Assembly: GCF_022024055.1 (NCBI RefSeq) | Contig: NZ_CP091789.1 | Location: forward strand, 124,001 to 188,000 | Source of the DNA: Prevotella sp. E2-28 | Lineage (GTDB): Bacteria; Bacteroidota; Bacteroidia; Bacteroidales; Bacteroidaceae | Reading direction: 5' to 3' | Length of the DNA: 64,000 nucleotides | Shown: piece by piece, positions 34,768 to 44,146 of the stretch | Numbering within the stretch: the stretch's first letter is position 1 | How the letters are laid out: each line of letters begins with the position of its first letter | Translations under genes and position numbers: made by a program | The notes under the pieces: model-generated | The model's input: only the letters and a program-made list of their open reading frames with translations | What the model was told of the DNA's origin: nothing | The model's database searches: none

Positions 34768-37497
34768 TTATTTCATTAATTTCTTTCCTAAATGTATTTC
34801 ATCGCCAACTATTTGAATTTTATATTTATCTATGACATCTGAAGAAACGAGGCATAACCCCATACGCTTACATTCCTTAATGAGAATATTAAGTTCTGAC
34901 TTTTGACTCTTGCGGGATTCCATTATCGCAGCCATATACTCAACAGGATAATTAGCTTTGAGATATGCAGTCTGATAGGCAATCCATGTATAGCAGACTG
35001 CATGAGACTTGTTAAAGGCATAGCAACCGAAATGTTCCCAATCTTTCCATATCTTTTCCAATATTCTGGGATTATGTCCATTCTTCTTTCCTCTCTCAAT
35101 GAACTGGGGTTTTAGTACATCTATGATATCTTTTTTCCTTTTACCCATAGCTTTGCGCAGGATGTCACTTTCTTCTCTGGTAAAATCTGCAAGCAGACGG
35201 GAGAGCATCATTATCTGCTCCTGATACACAGTTACACCATAAGTATCTTTTAGATATTTCTCCATACATGGAATGTCATAGGTAATTTTGTCTCTTCCAT
35301 TCTTTTTTGATACGAATGCTGGAATGTAGTCCATCGGACCTGGGCGATAAAGAGCATTCAAAGCAACAAGGTCATCAAACACTGTTGGCAGGAGGTAACG
35401 AAGCCACTTTCTCATGCTTGAAGATTCAAACTGGAAAACACCAATGGTATTACCTTGTTGATATAGTTCAAAAGTATTGGGATCGTCTATAGGAATCTCA
35501 TCCAAATTGATGTCAATTCCACGAGAATATTTAATGTTCAAGAGAGCTGTCTTTATTTCTGAAAGTGTTTTCAGTCCTAAAAAGTCCATCTTCACAAGGC
35601 CAGCAGACTCAATGCGCATTCCATCATACTGGGTACAGACAATACTATTCCCTTTCTCATCTGGATTGTCAGTAGTAAATACAGGAGCCCAGTCGTTTAT
35701 TGGGCCTTGACTGACAACAAACCCACAAGCATGAACACCTGTTCCACAAATCGCTCCTTCCAGTATTTTAGAATACTTGATTAGATTCCTCATAGCTGGT
35801 TTCCGTGACTTTTCTGCCTTTTTAAAGGCTGGGACGGTAAGACAGATGTTCGTCATATTCATTCTCATCCAATTCGGCAGATATGGAGGTATCTCTTCGC
35901 ATAAGGATTCCGACACTGAATCTGGGATTTTTTCCAGTTTAGCTACATTCTTGATGACTCTTTGGGGGTACATTGTTGCGAATGTGACAATATGGGCACA
36001 ACAATCCTTCCCATACTTGTCTTCAAGATATTTATGAGCTAGAAAACGTCCTTCTTCATCAAAGTCTATGTCAATATCAGGTAATACATCTCGATTCAAA
36101 TTGATAAAACGCTCAAATAGCAAATCGTATTTCAAAGGATCTATCCTAGTTATTCCTAAGCAGAATGAGACCAAGCAACCTGCTGCAGAACCACGACCTG
36201 GTCCAACCATCACACCATAGTTATTTCTCAACGAGTTTACAAGATCCTGCATTATCAGGAAGTATCTGGAGAACCCTTTTGTCTTTATGACATGTAACTC
36301 GAACCGAAGTCTGTCCTCCACATCTGACGGCAAAGGTTTTCCATATATCTGATATGCTCTATCTATGGAAATCTTTTCCAGATAGTCATGCTCTAACATA
36401 ATCTGATATAACTCGTTTATTCCTCCTAATCGGTTAATCCTTTCGATGCATTCTATTTCAGACATGCAATTTTCACCATTTTCATCACAAGAAAAATCAT
36501 GCAGAAGAGATTCTTCTGTATATTTCTCGCGCCACTCCTTTTCTGTTCCGAATTCAGTTGGAATTGGATATGCTGGCAATACAGGCTTATGATCGATGCT
36601 GTATAGCTCAATCTTATTCAGTATATCAAGTGTATTGGATAATGCCTCTGGAATATCCTCGAAAACAGTGGCCATCTCATCATAAGTTTTAAGCCATTCC
36701 TGCTTAGAATAATAGGTTCTATTTGGTTCTTCAAGTTCTTTACCTGTTCCCAAACAGATCAATCTGTCATGAGCTTCTGCCTGGTCTTGATTAGTAAAAT
36801 GAACATCATTTGTGCAAACCACTTTAATACCATACTCTTTGGCAAGTTGCTTTAACTGTCGGTTAACCTTCTCTTGACACTTGTATTTTTCTCGATCGGC
36901 AATGATGGATGAGTCTTTCACCTCATGGCGTTCCAACTCCAGATAATAATCATCACCAAATACCCCATGGTACCATTCAATAGCTTCACGAGTACCGATA
37001 ATATCATCATTTAAAAGTTTAATAGGAACTTCACCTGCAAGGCATCCCGATAGAACTATCAGGCCCTCATGATATTTCTCTAACTCTTTACGGTCTGTGC
37101 GAGGCCTCATGAAGAACCCGTCCGTCCAGGAATTACTGACTATTTTGATAAGATTCCTATAACCTCGCTCATTTTTGGCCAATACTGTCAGGTGATAGCC
37201 CCCAAGGTCTTTAGGAAATGCTTTATGATCCTTAGTGCCGTTCTTTGTAACATACAATTCACAGCCGAAGATGGGCTTAAAAGGGTCTATACCTTTCGCC
37301 TCACGTTCTTTATTGAGTCTATTCACATAGTCATAAAAGTCTTTGATGCCAAACATATTTCCATGGTCTGTCAATGCCATGCCAGGCATACCACATTCTA
37401 TGGCCTTGTCCACGAGATTCCTTACGCTTGATAGAGCATCATAAATTGAATAATGTGAATGTACATGTAGGTGTACGAAGTTTTTTAAACTATCCAT
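34768..37497 (-). CDS. dnaE: Short DNA polymerase III alpha (DnaE-like) with PHP domain, lacking the C-terminal region
   Basis: I choose ATG 37497 (MDSLKNFVHLHVHSHYSIYD), since the upstream in-frame start lies at the promoter; the product is 909 aa. The PHP domain (HLHVHSHYS near residue 8, TDHGNMFG near 43) and the polymerase core with PDIDIDF are intact. The protein stops at EIHLGKKLMK, right where normal DnaE (about 1150-1250 aa) has FGLxAIKxxG and the HhH/OB domains, so the tau/clamp and ssDNA-binding end is missing. It is expressed from a boxed promoter of the WYL regulon rather than a housekeeping one. It could be a defence or mutagenic polymerase. Confidence 0.88.
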   Translation of the reverse strand: MDSLKNFVHLHVHSHYSIYDALSSVRNLVDKAIECGMPGMALTDHGNMFGIKDFYDYVNRLNKEREAKGIDPFKPIFGCELYVTKNGTKDHKAFPKDLGGYHLTVLAKNERGYRNLIKIVSNSWTDGFFMRPRTDRKELEKYHEGLIVLSGCLAGEVPIKLLNDDIIGTREAIEWYHGVFGDDYYLELERHEVKDSSIIADREKYKCQEKVNRQLKQLAKEYGIKVVCTNDVHFTNQDQAEAHDRLICLGTGKELEEPNRTYYSKQEWLKTYDEMATVFEDIPEALSNTLDILNKIELYSIDHKPVLPAYPIPTEFGTEKEWREKYTEESLLHDFSCDENGENCMSEIECIERINRLGGINELYQIMLEHDYLEKISIDRAYQIYGKPLPSDVEDRLRFELHVIKTKGFSRYFLIMQDLVNSLRNNYGVMVGPGRGSAAGCLVSFCLGITRIDPLKYDLLFERFINLNRDVLPDIDIDFDEEGRFLAHKYLEDKYGKDCCAHIVTFATMYPQRVIKNVAKLEKIPDSVSESLCEEIPPYLPNWMRMNMTNICLTVPAFKKAEKSRKPAMRNLIKYSKILEGAICGTGVHACGFVVSQGPINDWAPVFTTDNPDEKGNSIVCTQYDGMRIESAGLVKMDFLGLKTLSEIKTALLNIKYSRGIDINLDEIPIDDPNTFELYQQGNTIGVFQFESSSMRKWLRYLLPTVFDDLVALNALYRPGPMDYIPAFVSKKNGRDKITYDIPCMEKYLKDTYGVTVYQEQIMMLSRLLADFTREESDILRKAMGKRKKDIIDVLKPQFIERGKKNGHNPRILEKIWKDWEHFGCYAFNKSHAVCYTWIAYQTAYLKANYPVEYMAAIMESRKSQKSELNILIKECKRMGLCLVSSDVIDKYKIQIVGDEIHLGKKLMK

Positions 37498-37557
37498 ATT
37501 TGCTGTTTTTATATATGTTAAACTTGAATTACTTATTATATAATACGAATGAGACTG

Positions 37558-37593
37558 CAAAGCTAAAACAAAGATGTGTCTATCTGGGGCAGA
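37558..37593 (-). promoter_or_regulatory. Promoter with regulon-B operator (dnaE-like gene)
   Basis: Minus strand -7 element TAGCTTTG (37558-37565), then 9 nt, then the box at 37575-37593 reading TGTGTC-TATCTGG-GGCAGA on the plus strand. Two positions differ from the palindromic consensus. Confidence 0.7.
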
Positions 37594-37607
37594 TGTGGTG
37601 AGTTTTA

Positions 37608-38228
37608 TTATTTCTTCATCAAAAACATATAGAAGTCCCAGTATTTAGAGACTGCCATATCTTGAATCTTATTCTGTTGTTCTGCATCTTCTCCAATCAA
37701 CATTGAAAGATAATTCCAAAAAGACTTCCGGTGATGGTGGTGTTTTAAATGAGCCATTTCGTGCAGTATTACTACGTCCATCAATCTATTGGGAAATATT
37801 ACAATAATGGGGGAGAGCCTGATATAATTCGAATGGGTACACTGTCCTAAAACACCTTTTCGCAGTTTCTTAACTACAATCCCGTTTGCATAAAGGTTAT
37901 GTAGGGATTCCAGCTCATGTAACCTTTGGGGTAAAACCTTCTTTGCCCTCAGAACAATGTGGTCACGAATAGTCTCCCTAAGCCATTTTTGAATACGAAT
38001 ATTCTCAAACTTAGTTTGATTAGTATATAAAAAGTCTAGCCCAGAGTTGCCTTCCCTAACAATCGCATGAATACAATTCGTTCCATAACCGTATACCAGC
38101 CTTTCCTTGTCATATAATTCATTCAGTTCCAAATCGCATGTATCACAAAGATGCCATTCTACACTAAAGGATGGAAAGTTCAGACGGAATCTTGGGTTAA
38201 TCCAATATAGAGGTGTTCTTTTGCTCAT
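37608..38228 (-). CDS. YgjP/SprT-like zinc metallopeptidase (RavA-ViaA operon)
   Basis: ATG 38228 gives an ATGA overlap with the VWA gene; an ATG 9 nt upstream is possible. The C-terminal half has VILHEMAHLKHHHHRKSFW near residues 160-180, the H-E-x2-H-L-K-x-x-x-H arrangement of the YgjP-like/M48-related zinc peptidases. An N-terminal part has a C-x2-C pair (LCDTCDLE). It closes the operon RavA-VWA-peptidase. The triad recalls MoxR-vWA-protease conflict systems, where the ATPase and VWA proteins could license the peptidase. This link is inference. Confidence 0.8.
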   Translation of the reverse strand: MSKRTPLYWINPRFRLNFPSFSVEWHLCDTCDLELNELYDKERLVYGYGTNCIHAIVREGNSGLDFLYTNQTKFENIRIQKWLRETIRDHIVLRAKKVLPQRLHELESLHNLYANGIVVKKLRKGVLGQCTHSNYIRLSPIIVIFPNRLMDVVILHEMAHLKHHHHRKSFWNYLSMLIGEDAEQQNKIQDMAVSKYWDFYMFLMKK

Positions 38229-39577
38229 ACTTTCCATATTCGATCTAATATATCATCATATCCGGAAACGGTACTCTCTATCTGCAAGCCATAAAACCTT
38301 GTTCCTTTGTTGTGTTCTATTTCCATTTGTTCCAACGTTTTGGTTCTTGGCGGTGGAAAATAGAAATCGCTAATAATAAGGACATCGGCCATCGAATAAC
38401 TGTCGGTGTTTAGCATCTTCAAAGCGTTTTTTATCATATCCTCCCCGTCAGTACCTCCTGTAAATGGATTATTCAGGAAACGATTCAACCGGCTCCATGA
38501 ACCAGGTCGGGATAAATCCATACACTCAGCTCTGACAGAAAAAGTTATTAAGAAACATTTTCTTTTTTGTTTCTTGGCCATTCTAAGAAGCTGAAGCAAG
38601 AGACAACGGGCAACTTTTTCTGGCCTACCTGACATAGAACCACTGGTATCAAGACTGACAATAATTGGACCTTTTTCTAATCTCGGCTTTTTATTACGTT
38701 TCTTCTCAGTCTTTTCTACACTCTCTTGTTTGGGCTTGTTGGCAAAAAGCTGCAGTTGGCGTGAAGCATATTTCAGGTAAAACAGATCCTCTGTTCCTTT
38801 ATCTGCTAGGATTGTAGTTTCCATCGGCAGGAGATGCTGTAAGTCATTTCCTACAGATACTTGCTCTATCTCGACAGCAGGTGTTGGCGGTGAGGGTAAT
38901 AGTGGCATATAACTTTTTACTGTCTCGTCATATTCGTCATCTCGTTCAGGCTGTTCCCTTCCGATGATACGAACTATATCTACCAACTGCGGGTAGGAAT
39001 AGAAAGCTTTTTCTATTTTCTTACGCTGTTTAAAGTCAGTATTTCCGTGTTCTTTAACGCCCTTTTCCCATTTTTCTCTATTAAACTCAATGATTTCGAC
39101 TTTCTTTTTTCGGGCAAGTTCGTCACAAGCTTTATCCCAATCAGACAATAAAGAGGAAAAGACTGCATCAAGATCTTGACTTTTCATTTGTTCAACATAG
39201 CCGTCAATGTTCACTTCTTCTGGGGCATATTCCCTTGTGATAGTGCTATACACATCTTTCCACATGTTTCTCTTTTGGTCAATGTCTGCATCTGCAAAGA
39301 CTACGATGTAGGACTTTTCACGTTGATGCGCCTTTTCTATTGGCTGGAACAGTTCCAACATAGCCTCCAAGAACTTCATAACCTCCTCTTTCAAGAGTTC
39401 CTTCCATACAGGATCCTGACTGTCGAGCTGCGGATTTTCATCAATCGTCTGCTGCAAGAAGCCTCCTAACAGGTCTTCTTGCGGGATGTTATCTGGCATT
39501 CGGCCTCTTTCCATATAGAAGTCGAAAGCATCGTCATATTCCTTTAACCTGTTGGCTATTTCTGTTTCATTCATCAT
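38225..39577 (-). CDS. VWA-domain protein, ViaA-like partner of RavA (450 aa)
   Basis: The C-terminal third is a von Willebrand A domain with the MIDAS motif VSLDTSGSMSGRPEKVARC near residue 310 and TGGTDGEDMI near 380. VLIISDFYFPPP follows. The layout matches ViaA, the RavA partner. The N-terminal 250 residues are helical and partly acidic, as in ViaA. The gene overlaps the RavA-like gene by 4 bp. The MIDAS site binds Mg2+ and probably a peptide or the peptidase encoded next. Confidence 0.88.
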   Translation of the reverse strand: MMNETEIANRLKEYDDAFDFYMERGRMPDNIPQEDLLGGFLQQTIDENPQLDSQDPVWKELLKEEVMKFLEAMLELFQPIEKAHQREKSYIVVFADADIDQKRNMWKDVYSTITREYAPEEVNIDGYVEQMKSQDLDAVFSSLLSDWDKACDELARKKKVEIIEFNREKWEKGVKEHGNTDFKQRKKIEKAFYSYPQLVDIVRIIGREQPERDDEYDETVKSYMPLLPSPPTPAVEIEQVSVGNDLQHLLPMETTILADKGTEDLFYLKYASRQLQLFANKPKQESVEKTEKKRNKKPRLEKGPIIVSLDTSGSMSGRPEKVARCLLLQLLRMAKKQKRKCFLITFSVRAECMDLSRPGSWSRLNRFLNNPFTGGTDGEDMIKNALKMLNTDSYSMADVLIISDFYFPPPRTKTLEQMEIEHNKGTRFYGLQIESTVSGYDDILDRIWKV

Positions 39578-41124
39578 ATGAGCGATTCTGCATTGGTAGC
39601 TTTAACTTGAAGTTCATTCAATCGCTTATCACAATTGACCATGTATTTCTTAACCACAGTCAGATCATCATCCGACAAGAACAGATGCTTAGTTTTCGAA
39701 AACATTTCCTGTAATTGAGCCAGTTTAGGACGTAAATCCTTTTGGATGATATTCAGGGTGACTGTAGCAACATTGGCTGGAATAATACCTGGATTATCGA
39801 ATAATCCCAGACCATCCTGCGCACTCTTCCGTTCAAAGGCATAAGCTGTTCCATTGATAATTATGCCTCCTTGGCACTTGGTCAGTTTTACCTTCATCGA
39901 TTTTGCTCCAGTTTTTGTTTTGTAATCATACGGTGTGCCTGTGTAGATGGCATGAACTATCCACGCTTTCTTGTCCTGGTCATAGAACAGAATGCCATCC
40001 ATAGAGCGGTGTATTTCGACGTGACTATAATCTGGTTTAAAGAACAGACATTTCCCATTAGGATGGTTACGTAGCTGATAATAGAAGTAGTTTACTTGCT
40101 TATACTCATCGTCTGCAGCTCGATTTGTCTGAGCAACAGTTTGTGAGTTCTTTTTAAGGGCAGCTTCAATCTCCTTGGTTTGTTTATCTATATTGAAATC
40201 AATTACCGCCGTTATACTTCGACTCACAATATCAATGGTAGCAGGAATCGTTTCTGCCTTATTCCATAGACATGAAAACAACAGCGGAACGTCAGTTACA
40301 TCAATCGTCTTGCGTCCATTAAGGAAAGCAGACGCTTGCATCAGATGAAAGCACTTTTTCCATCGACGGTCAGAGATATAGAAGTCCATTTCATTATTAT
40401 CCTCTTTTTTTCCTTCTTCTTTTAAGAATTTCCGAATATAGGAAACAACATTGCAAACATCGTCAGGAATCGTTACTTCATCGATCTTTTCCTGCCACTC
40501 ATGATAGATTTCGTCTGTTATCTGCAAATCAAACGGCACATCAATGGTTTTCAATGGTTTCTGCCTAATCATTTTGAAAAACGTTGATTCGCTCTTGATA
40601 CAATTAGAAACCATCCTGACTAGAAATCTATCCCATAGCGCTTCCAATCCTTCATCCTCTGCAGGCAACTCATTACTGGCTGCAATCAAAGCTTTCATCG
40701 GGAGTCGGATGATATTACGTCCATTCTGGAAAATCTTCTCGTTGATAGCAGTCAGTAAGGCATTTTGGATAGAGGGACCGGCTTTCCATATCTCATCGAG
40801 GAAAACGACATCTGCAGTAGGTAGAAAACCATCAACAACACGTTCATACTTATCTTCATTCTTTAAAAGGGAAATAGATACAGGGCCAAATATCTCATCT
40901 GGCGTACTGAAGCGTGACATAAGATATTCAAATGATTTCCCTCCACGGAAAATAAGTTTCAACCTTCTGGCCACAAGACTTTTTGCTGTGCCTGGAGGTC
41001 CTAACAAGAATATACTTTCACCTGCAACAGCACATAGCAACGACATCGCTAAGATGTGTTGCTTCTCATAGATCCCCTCAGATATTATCTTTATAAGGGA
41101 CTTTATATGTATGTCCTCCTTCAT
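39574..41124 (-). CDS. RavA-like MoxR AAA+ ATPase (516 aa)
   Basis: Walker A is GPPGTAKSL near residue 42, followed by the RavA-diagnostic FEYLMSRFSTPDEIFGP. Walker B is VVFLDEIWKAGPSIQNALLT near 110 and sensor 1 AASNELPAEDEGLEALWDR near 150. A C-terminal region of about 200 residues matches the LARA-like tail length of RavA. In E. coli RavA-ViaA is a chaperone-like complex, and here it is coupled to a metallopeptidase. A plain promoter (TAATTTTG at 41147-41154) lies upstream; the regulon-B box is not seen there, although read-through from the 41220 gene is possible. Confidence 0.9.
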   Translation of the reverse strand: MKEDIHIKSLIKIISEGIYEKQHILAMSLLCAVAGESIFLLGPPGTAKSLVARRLKLIFRGGKSFEYLMSRFSTPDEIFGPVSISLLKNEDKYERVVDGFLPTADVVFLDEIWKAGPSIQNALLTAINEKIFQNGRNIIRLPMKALIAASNELPAEDEGLEALWDRFLVRMVSNCIKSESTFFKMIRQKPLKTIDVPFDLQITDEIYHEWQEKIDEVTIPDDVCNVVSYIRKFLKEEGKKEDNNEMDFYISDRRWKKCFHLMQASAFLNGRKTIDVTDVPLLFSCLWNKAETIPATIDIVSRSITAVIDFNIDKQTKEIEAALKKNSQTVAQTNRAADDEYKQVNYFYYQLRNHPNGKCLFFKPDYSHVEIHRSMDGILFYDQDKKAWIVHAIYTGTPYDYKTKTGAKSMKVKLTKCQGGIIINGTAYAFERKSAQDGLGLFDNPGIIPANVATVTLNIIQKDLRPKLAQLQEMFSKTKHLFLSDDDLTVVKKYMVNCDKRLNELQVKATNAESLI

Positions 41125-41146
41125 ATGCTATCAAATTTTAATGCGA

Positions 41147-41154
41147 CAAAATTA
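41147..41154 (-). promoter_or_regulatory. -7 element of the RavA-VWA-peptidase operon
   Basis: Minus strand TAATTTTG, 23 nt upstream of the start codon. The TGTGCC-N7-GGCACA box is not present at the standard 9-nt offset. Confidence 0.55.
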
Positions 41155-41219
41155 CTCTATATTTTGGTTTTAGCTGCATCCTAATTCATCACAAGCCTTG
41201 CGAACTGGAATAATTATTG

Positions 41220-41648
41220 TCAGCAACTACATACCAACATTAATAACACTTTCTCGTCCAGACTATTATCGTACCCCATTCCCCATCTGATTTCTACGCC
41301 ATTTGGAAACAGCTTGATAACGTCATGGATATAACGAAGTTCTTCCATAAGAAGAGGATGTTTCTGCGATGTACTAACCAGCAGAACAACTTTATTATAG
41401 CATCCGAAATCAATGGATGCATATTCTGTGAGTTCACGAAGTATAGACTCCATGCGACTCTCATTAGTTCGAGGGAAGGAGTTTATTCTACGTTTAAGCA
41501 CAACCTGCTCCTTGTATAGATATATCAGGTCGCTTTTGTCTAAACGAACCAAAGTTGCTTGCTCCACAATCTGTTGAATCAATTCATCAATCTCTGGCTT
41601 ACTACCTCTGAGGTTTAAAAAGCGTGTCTCGTTTACCGTCTGCTCCAT
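41220..41648 (-). CDS. Unknown 142-aa protein, FtsZ C-terminal-domain-like (tentative)
   Basis: The C-terminal 70 residues read YNKVVLLVSTSQKHP ... ELRYIHDVIKLFPNGVEIRWG ... DEKVLLMLVCSC. This order of strands and helices, with a P-N-x-x-I/V-x-W-G and a final hydrophobic strand, resembles the C-terminal (regulatory) domain of FtsZ/tubulin proteins without the GTPase domain. The N-terminal half is helical (PEIDELIQQIVEQATLVRLD). The gene starts 13 nt after the AAA+ gene's stop. The match is by eye and could be wrong; the neighbourhood also has a ZapA-like protein, which normally binds FtsZ. Confidence 0.55.
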   Translation of the reverse strand: MEQTVNETRFLNLRGSKPEIDELIQQIVEQATLVRLDKSDLIYLYKEQVVLKRRINSFPRTNESRMESILRELTEYASIDFGCYNKVVLLVSTSQKHPLLMEELRYIHDVIKLFPNGVEIRWGMGYDNSLDEKVLLMLVCSC

Positions 41649-41661
41649 ATATTATTATCAT

Positions 41662-43314
41662 TTAAAAACCAATCTTTCTTTGCTCTTTTTTCTCTAATCG
41701 TTCATTGTCACAGTGAATTGACAGCGTTTCAAGAACATTACTTGAAGAACCATGAAGTATGTTATCTATAGCATAATGACGTGCTATGTTTTCTATCTGG
41801 CCACCACTGAAATCGTACTTCACAGCCAAAGCATGGGTGTCAGCCTCTGAGAGAGTTGGAATCATCTCACGCCAGATGCTCATACGCGCCTCTATAGTAG
41901 GTTTGGTGAATTTTATCTTATAGAGGAAGCGACGTTCAAAGGCCTTATCCATATTCTGTGCTAAATTGGTTGTAGCTATCAGAATACCATCAAGAGTTTC
42001 CATTTCCTGAAGAATAATATTTTGAATGGAATTCTCCATCTTGTCAACAGCACGTTCAGCACCTTCCTGACGTTTACCAATAATAGCATCTGCCTCATTG
42101 AACAATAGGACAGGAGTCAACTTAGACTCCCTTACCTTGTTTCGATAGTTATCGAATAGGGCTTTAATGTTCTTCTCGCTCTCACCAACCCACATACTTT
42201 TTATTTCAGAGATATTCACTTGCATGATGTCACGACCAGTCTCCTTGGCAAGCTGCAGGACTGTTTCGGTTTTACCAGTACCAGGCATTCCATAGAAAAG
42301 ACACGTGAAGCCACATCTGAAACCAGACTCTTTGAGACGGTTCCGGATTTCTTGATAATGGTCATCATTCAACAGCTGCGTTAGTTCTGACACCTGTTTT
42401 CTAACTTCTTCGTCGTAATAGAGCTTTTTTATTGCAATATCATCTGCCTTTAGGAGTCCGGCCTTCTTTTGATTAGTATTCAGTGAAGATAGATTCAACT
42501 CCTCAAATAAAGTTCGCTTGGCTTCCATTGTCATTCGGAACGATTCTCTATTGACAAAGCCATCGTCGTTATTATATTCAATCATCTTGGCAGATAATAG
42601 AATATGTTCCCCTGCGTTCAAAGATGACTTTATTCGATTCCATCTGCGCTTATCAAATAGAAAATCCAAGTCGTGATATCCAATATTGTCATCGCTGTTA
42701 TTAACAAACAGATGGGAAAACAAAATTAAAAGGAGTTCATCTTCAACATCAAAATTGAAACTCTTCAGTTTCTCCACAAAAATGAGGTTGGGATTATTTG
42801 TGAACAATTCTCTTATCTTTTCGCAAACGCCTTTTTCTGTGAGTTCATCGTTTTTTCTCATGTCAAAAATGTCTTCCAACTCAGCAAAAAGTTCTGCACA
42901 AGAAAGACCAGAAAGATCATCTGGTTTATACAACTCATTGTGTTGAAAAGCTTCTATGACCTTCATGGGAACACGATAAGAGCGGCCTCTTCTATCGCGG
43001 CAACATATTATAAGACCTCTTTTTTCCAATACGTCGATATCGTTCATAAAACGAATAATTCTGGTGGTTCGACAGCCAAGAAAAGTACCAAAATCACTAA
43101 TAGAAATACTGGAATCTTCACTATTATCAATAAATAGTGACATCATTACACTTTGTTCCTTTGTAAGGTCTAGGGCTTCTGATAAGTATTTGATATACTT
43201 GCCTGCCTTACGAAAGAAATCCTTACTAAGTTGAGAATCTTTAGCCAACTCAACGATTTTTTCTACTGCCTGCAACAGATCCAACTCTTGCTTTTTTGAT
43301 TGTTTTGCTGTCAT
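41662..43314 (-). CDS. AAA+ ATPase with N-terminal regulatory region (550 aa)
   Basis: ATG 43314 is preferred because an upstream in-frame ATG lies within the operator. The AAA module is at about residues 310-520: Walker A FYGMPGTGKTE, Walker B LLFNEADAIIGKR (the aspartate of the usual DExD is N), sensor IATTNLAQNMDKAFERRFL and the sensor-2 region FSGGQIENIARHYAI. The N-terminal 300 residues are helical and winged-helix-like (SISDFGTFLGCRTTRIIRFM). The family resembles phage-defence and cell-cycle AAA proteins of Bacteroidetes. It starts the operon that includes the 142-aa protein. Confidence 0.85.
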   Translation of the reverse strand: MTAKQSKKQELDLLQAVEKIVELAKDSQLSKDFFRKAGKYIKYLSEALDLTKEQSVMMSLFIDNSEDSSISISDFGTFLGCRTTRIIRFMNDIDVLEKRGLIICCRDRRGRSYRVPMKVIEAFQHNELYKPDDLSGLSCAELFAELEDIFDMRKNDELTEKGVCEKIRELFTNNPNLIFVEKLKSFNFDVEDELLLILFSHLFVNNSDDNIGYHDLDFLFDKRRWNRIKSSLNAGEHILLSAKMIEYNNDDGFVNRESFRMTMEAKRTLFEELNLSSLNTNQKKAGLLKADDIAIKKLYYDEEVRKQVSELTQLLNDDHYQEIRNRLKESGFRCGFTCLFYGMPGTGKTETVLQLAKETGRDIMQVNISEIKSMWVGESEKNIKALFDNYRNKVRESKLTPVLLFNEADAIIGKRQEGAERAVDKMENSIQNIILQEMETLDGILIATTNLAQNMDKAFERRFLYKIKFTKPTIEARMSIWREMIPTLSEADTHALAVKYDFSGGQIENIARHYAIDNILHGSSSNVLETLSIHCDNERLEKKEQRKIGF

Positions 43315-43342
43315 AATTGAAGCTTTTTCATTAATCTTGCTG

Positions 43343-43378
43343 CAAAGGTAAAACGAAGATGTGCCTATTTGGGGCATA
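43343..43378 (-). promoter_or_regulatory. Promoter with regulon-B operator (AAA+ gene)
   Basis: Minus strand -7 element TACCTTTG (43343-43350), then 9 nt, then the box at 43360-43378 reading TGTGCC-TATTTGG-GGCATA on the plus strand. Confidence 0.8.
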
Positions 43379-43419
43379 TCTTACATGATTTTGCGCAATC
43401 ATCGCAATTTTTTCAGAAA

Positions 43420-44142
43420 TCAATCATAATAATCAGATTTATTCCAATCAAGATCATCACCGTAATCATCATTATTATATGTATTAGAGTCCACTTCTGC
43501 ATTGACCTCTATGTTAAAATCACGAACCCACAAAAGATCAAAGATAGAGAATTCCATATGACTATACAGATTGTGGAAAGGAAAGATAAGATGCATGTCT
43601 TCTGTCAATTTCCTGTCCAAACCTTCATTCCAATTATTCAATTTATCATCTAAATATAGAACCTGATTTTCGGAGGGTATCTCTGGATCCCAGTTGCTAA
43701 CACTGATTAAATCAACGCCATCCTCATATAAAGGGATATATTTGTCAATGGAGCCATTGAGAATAGCCCACATTTTCTTAGCTCTTATAGTCTGAACAGG
43801 ATGAATTTTAGAGTATTCGTAGCCGAGGAAACACTTACCGGTCACTTCAAAATCTCCAGTTATACCAGACTCGCTTACAGAATTAAACAATGTAACAACT
43901 CGTTTCCGTGTTTCAAGCACCTGTATGCGAAGAGCTTCATTGAACTCAGCTAGCAATTGCTTATTGGTTTCATCAAGCACAAACATACTATTTAGAAGAT
44001 GGCATCTTACTCCCAAAAGATGCTCTATGGCAAAGCCTTCAGGACCATCGTAATGCTTTCTCTCATTAGCCATTTGGAGATTCAAAATCTCCAACTCCAC
44101 ATCACGAACAGCTGTAGTGTTGAAAATCTCTTGTACTGTCAT
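43420..44142 (-). CDS. Unknown 240-aa protein of the regulon-B island
   Basis: Not recognised. The protein has no signal peptide or membrane helix. Visible features are VRDVELEILNLQMANERK near the N terminus, a leucine-rich HLLGVRCHLLNSMFVLDE and an acidic D/N-rich C terminus (NDDYGDDLDWNKSDYYD). It starts 4 nt downstream of the ZapA-like gene and is the third gene of a three-gene operon. Functional linkage to the AAA+/RavA genes is likely because of the shared operator. Confidence 0.65.
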   Translation of the reverse strand: MTVQEIFNTTAVRDVELEILNLQMANERKHYDGPEGFAIEHLLGVRCHLLNSMFVLDETNKQLLAEFNEALRIQVLETRKRVVTLFNSVSESGITGDFEVTGKCFLGYEYSKIHPVQTIRAKKMWAILNGSIDKYIPLYEDGVDLISVSNWDPEIPSENQVLYLDDKLNNWNEGLDRKLTEDMHLIFPFHNLYSHMEFSIFDLLWVRDFNIEVNAEVDSNTYNNDDYGDDLDWNKSDYYD

Positions 44143-44146
44143 ACAT

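Noticed and set aside
34768..37497. Interpretation of the short DnaE as a simple pseudogene
   Set aside because: No stop or frameshift breaks the polymerase core, PHP and catalytic residues are intact and the gene has a regulated promoter, so I list it as a functional short form, with truncation left open.
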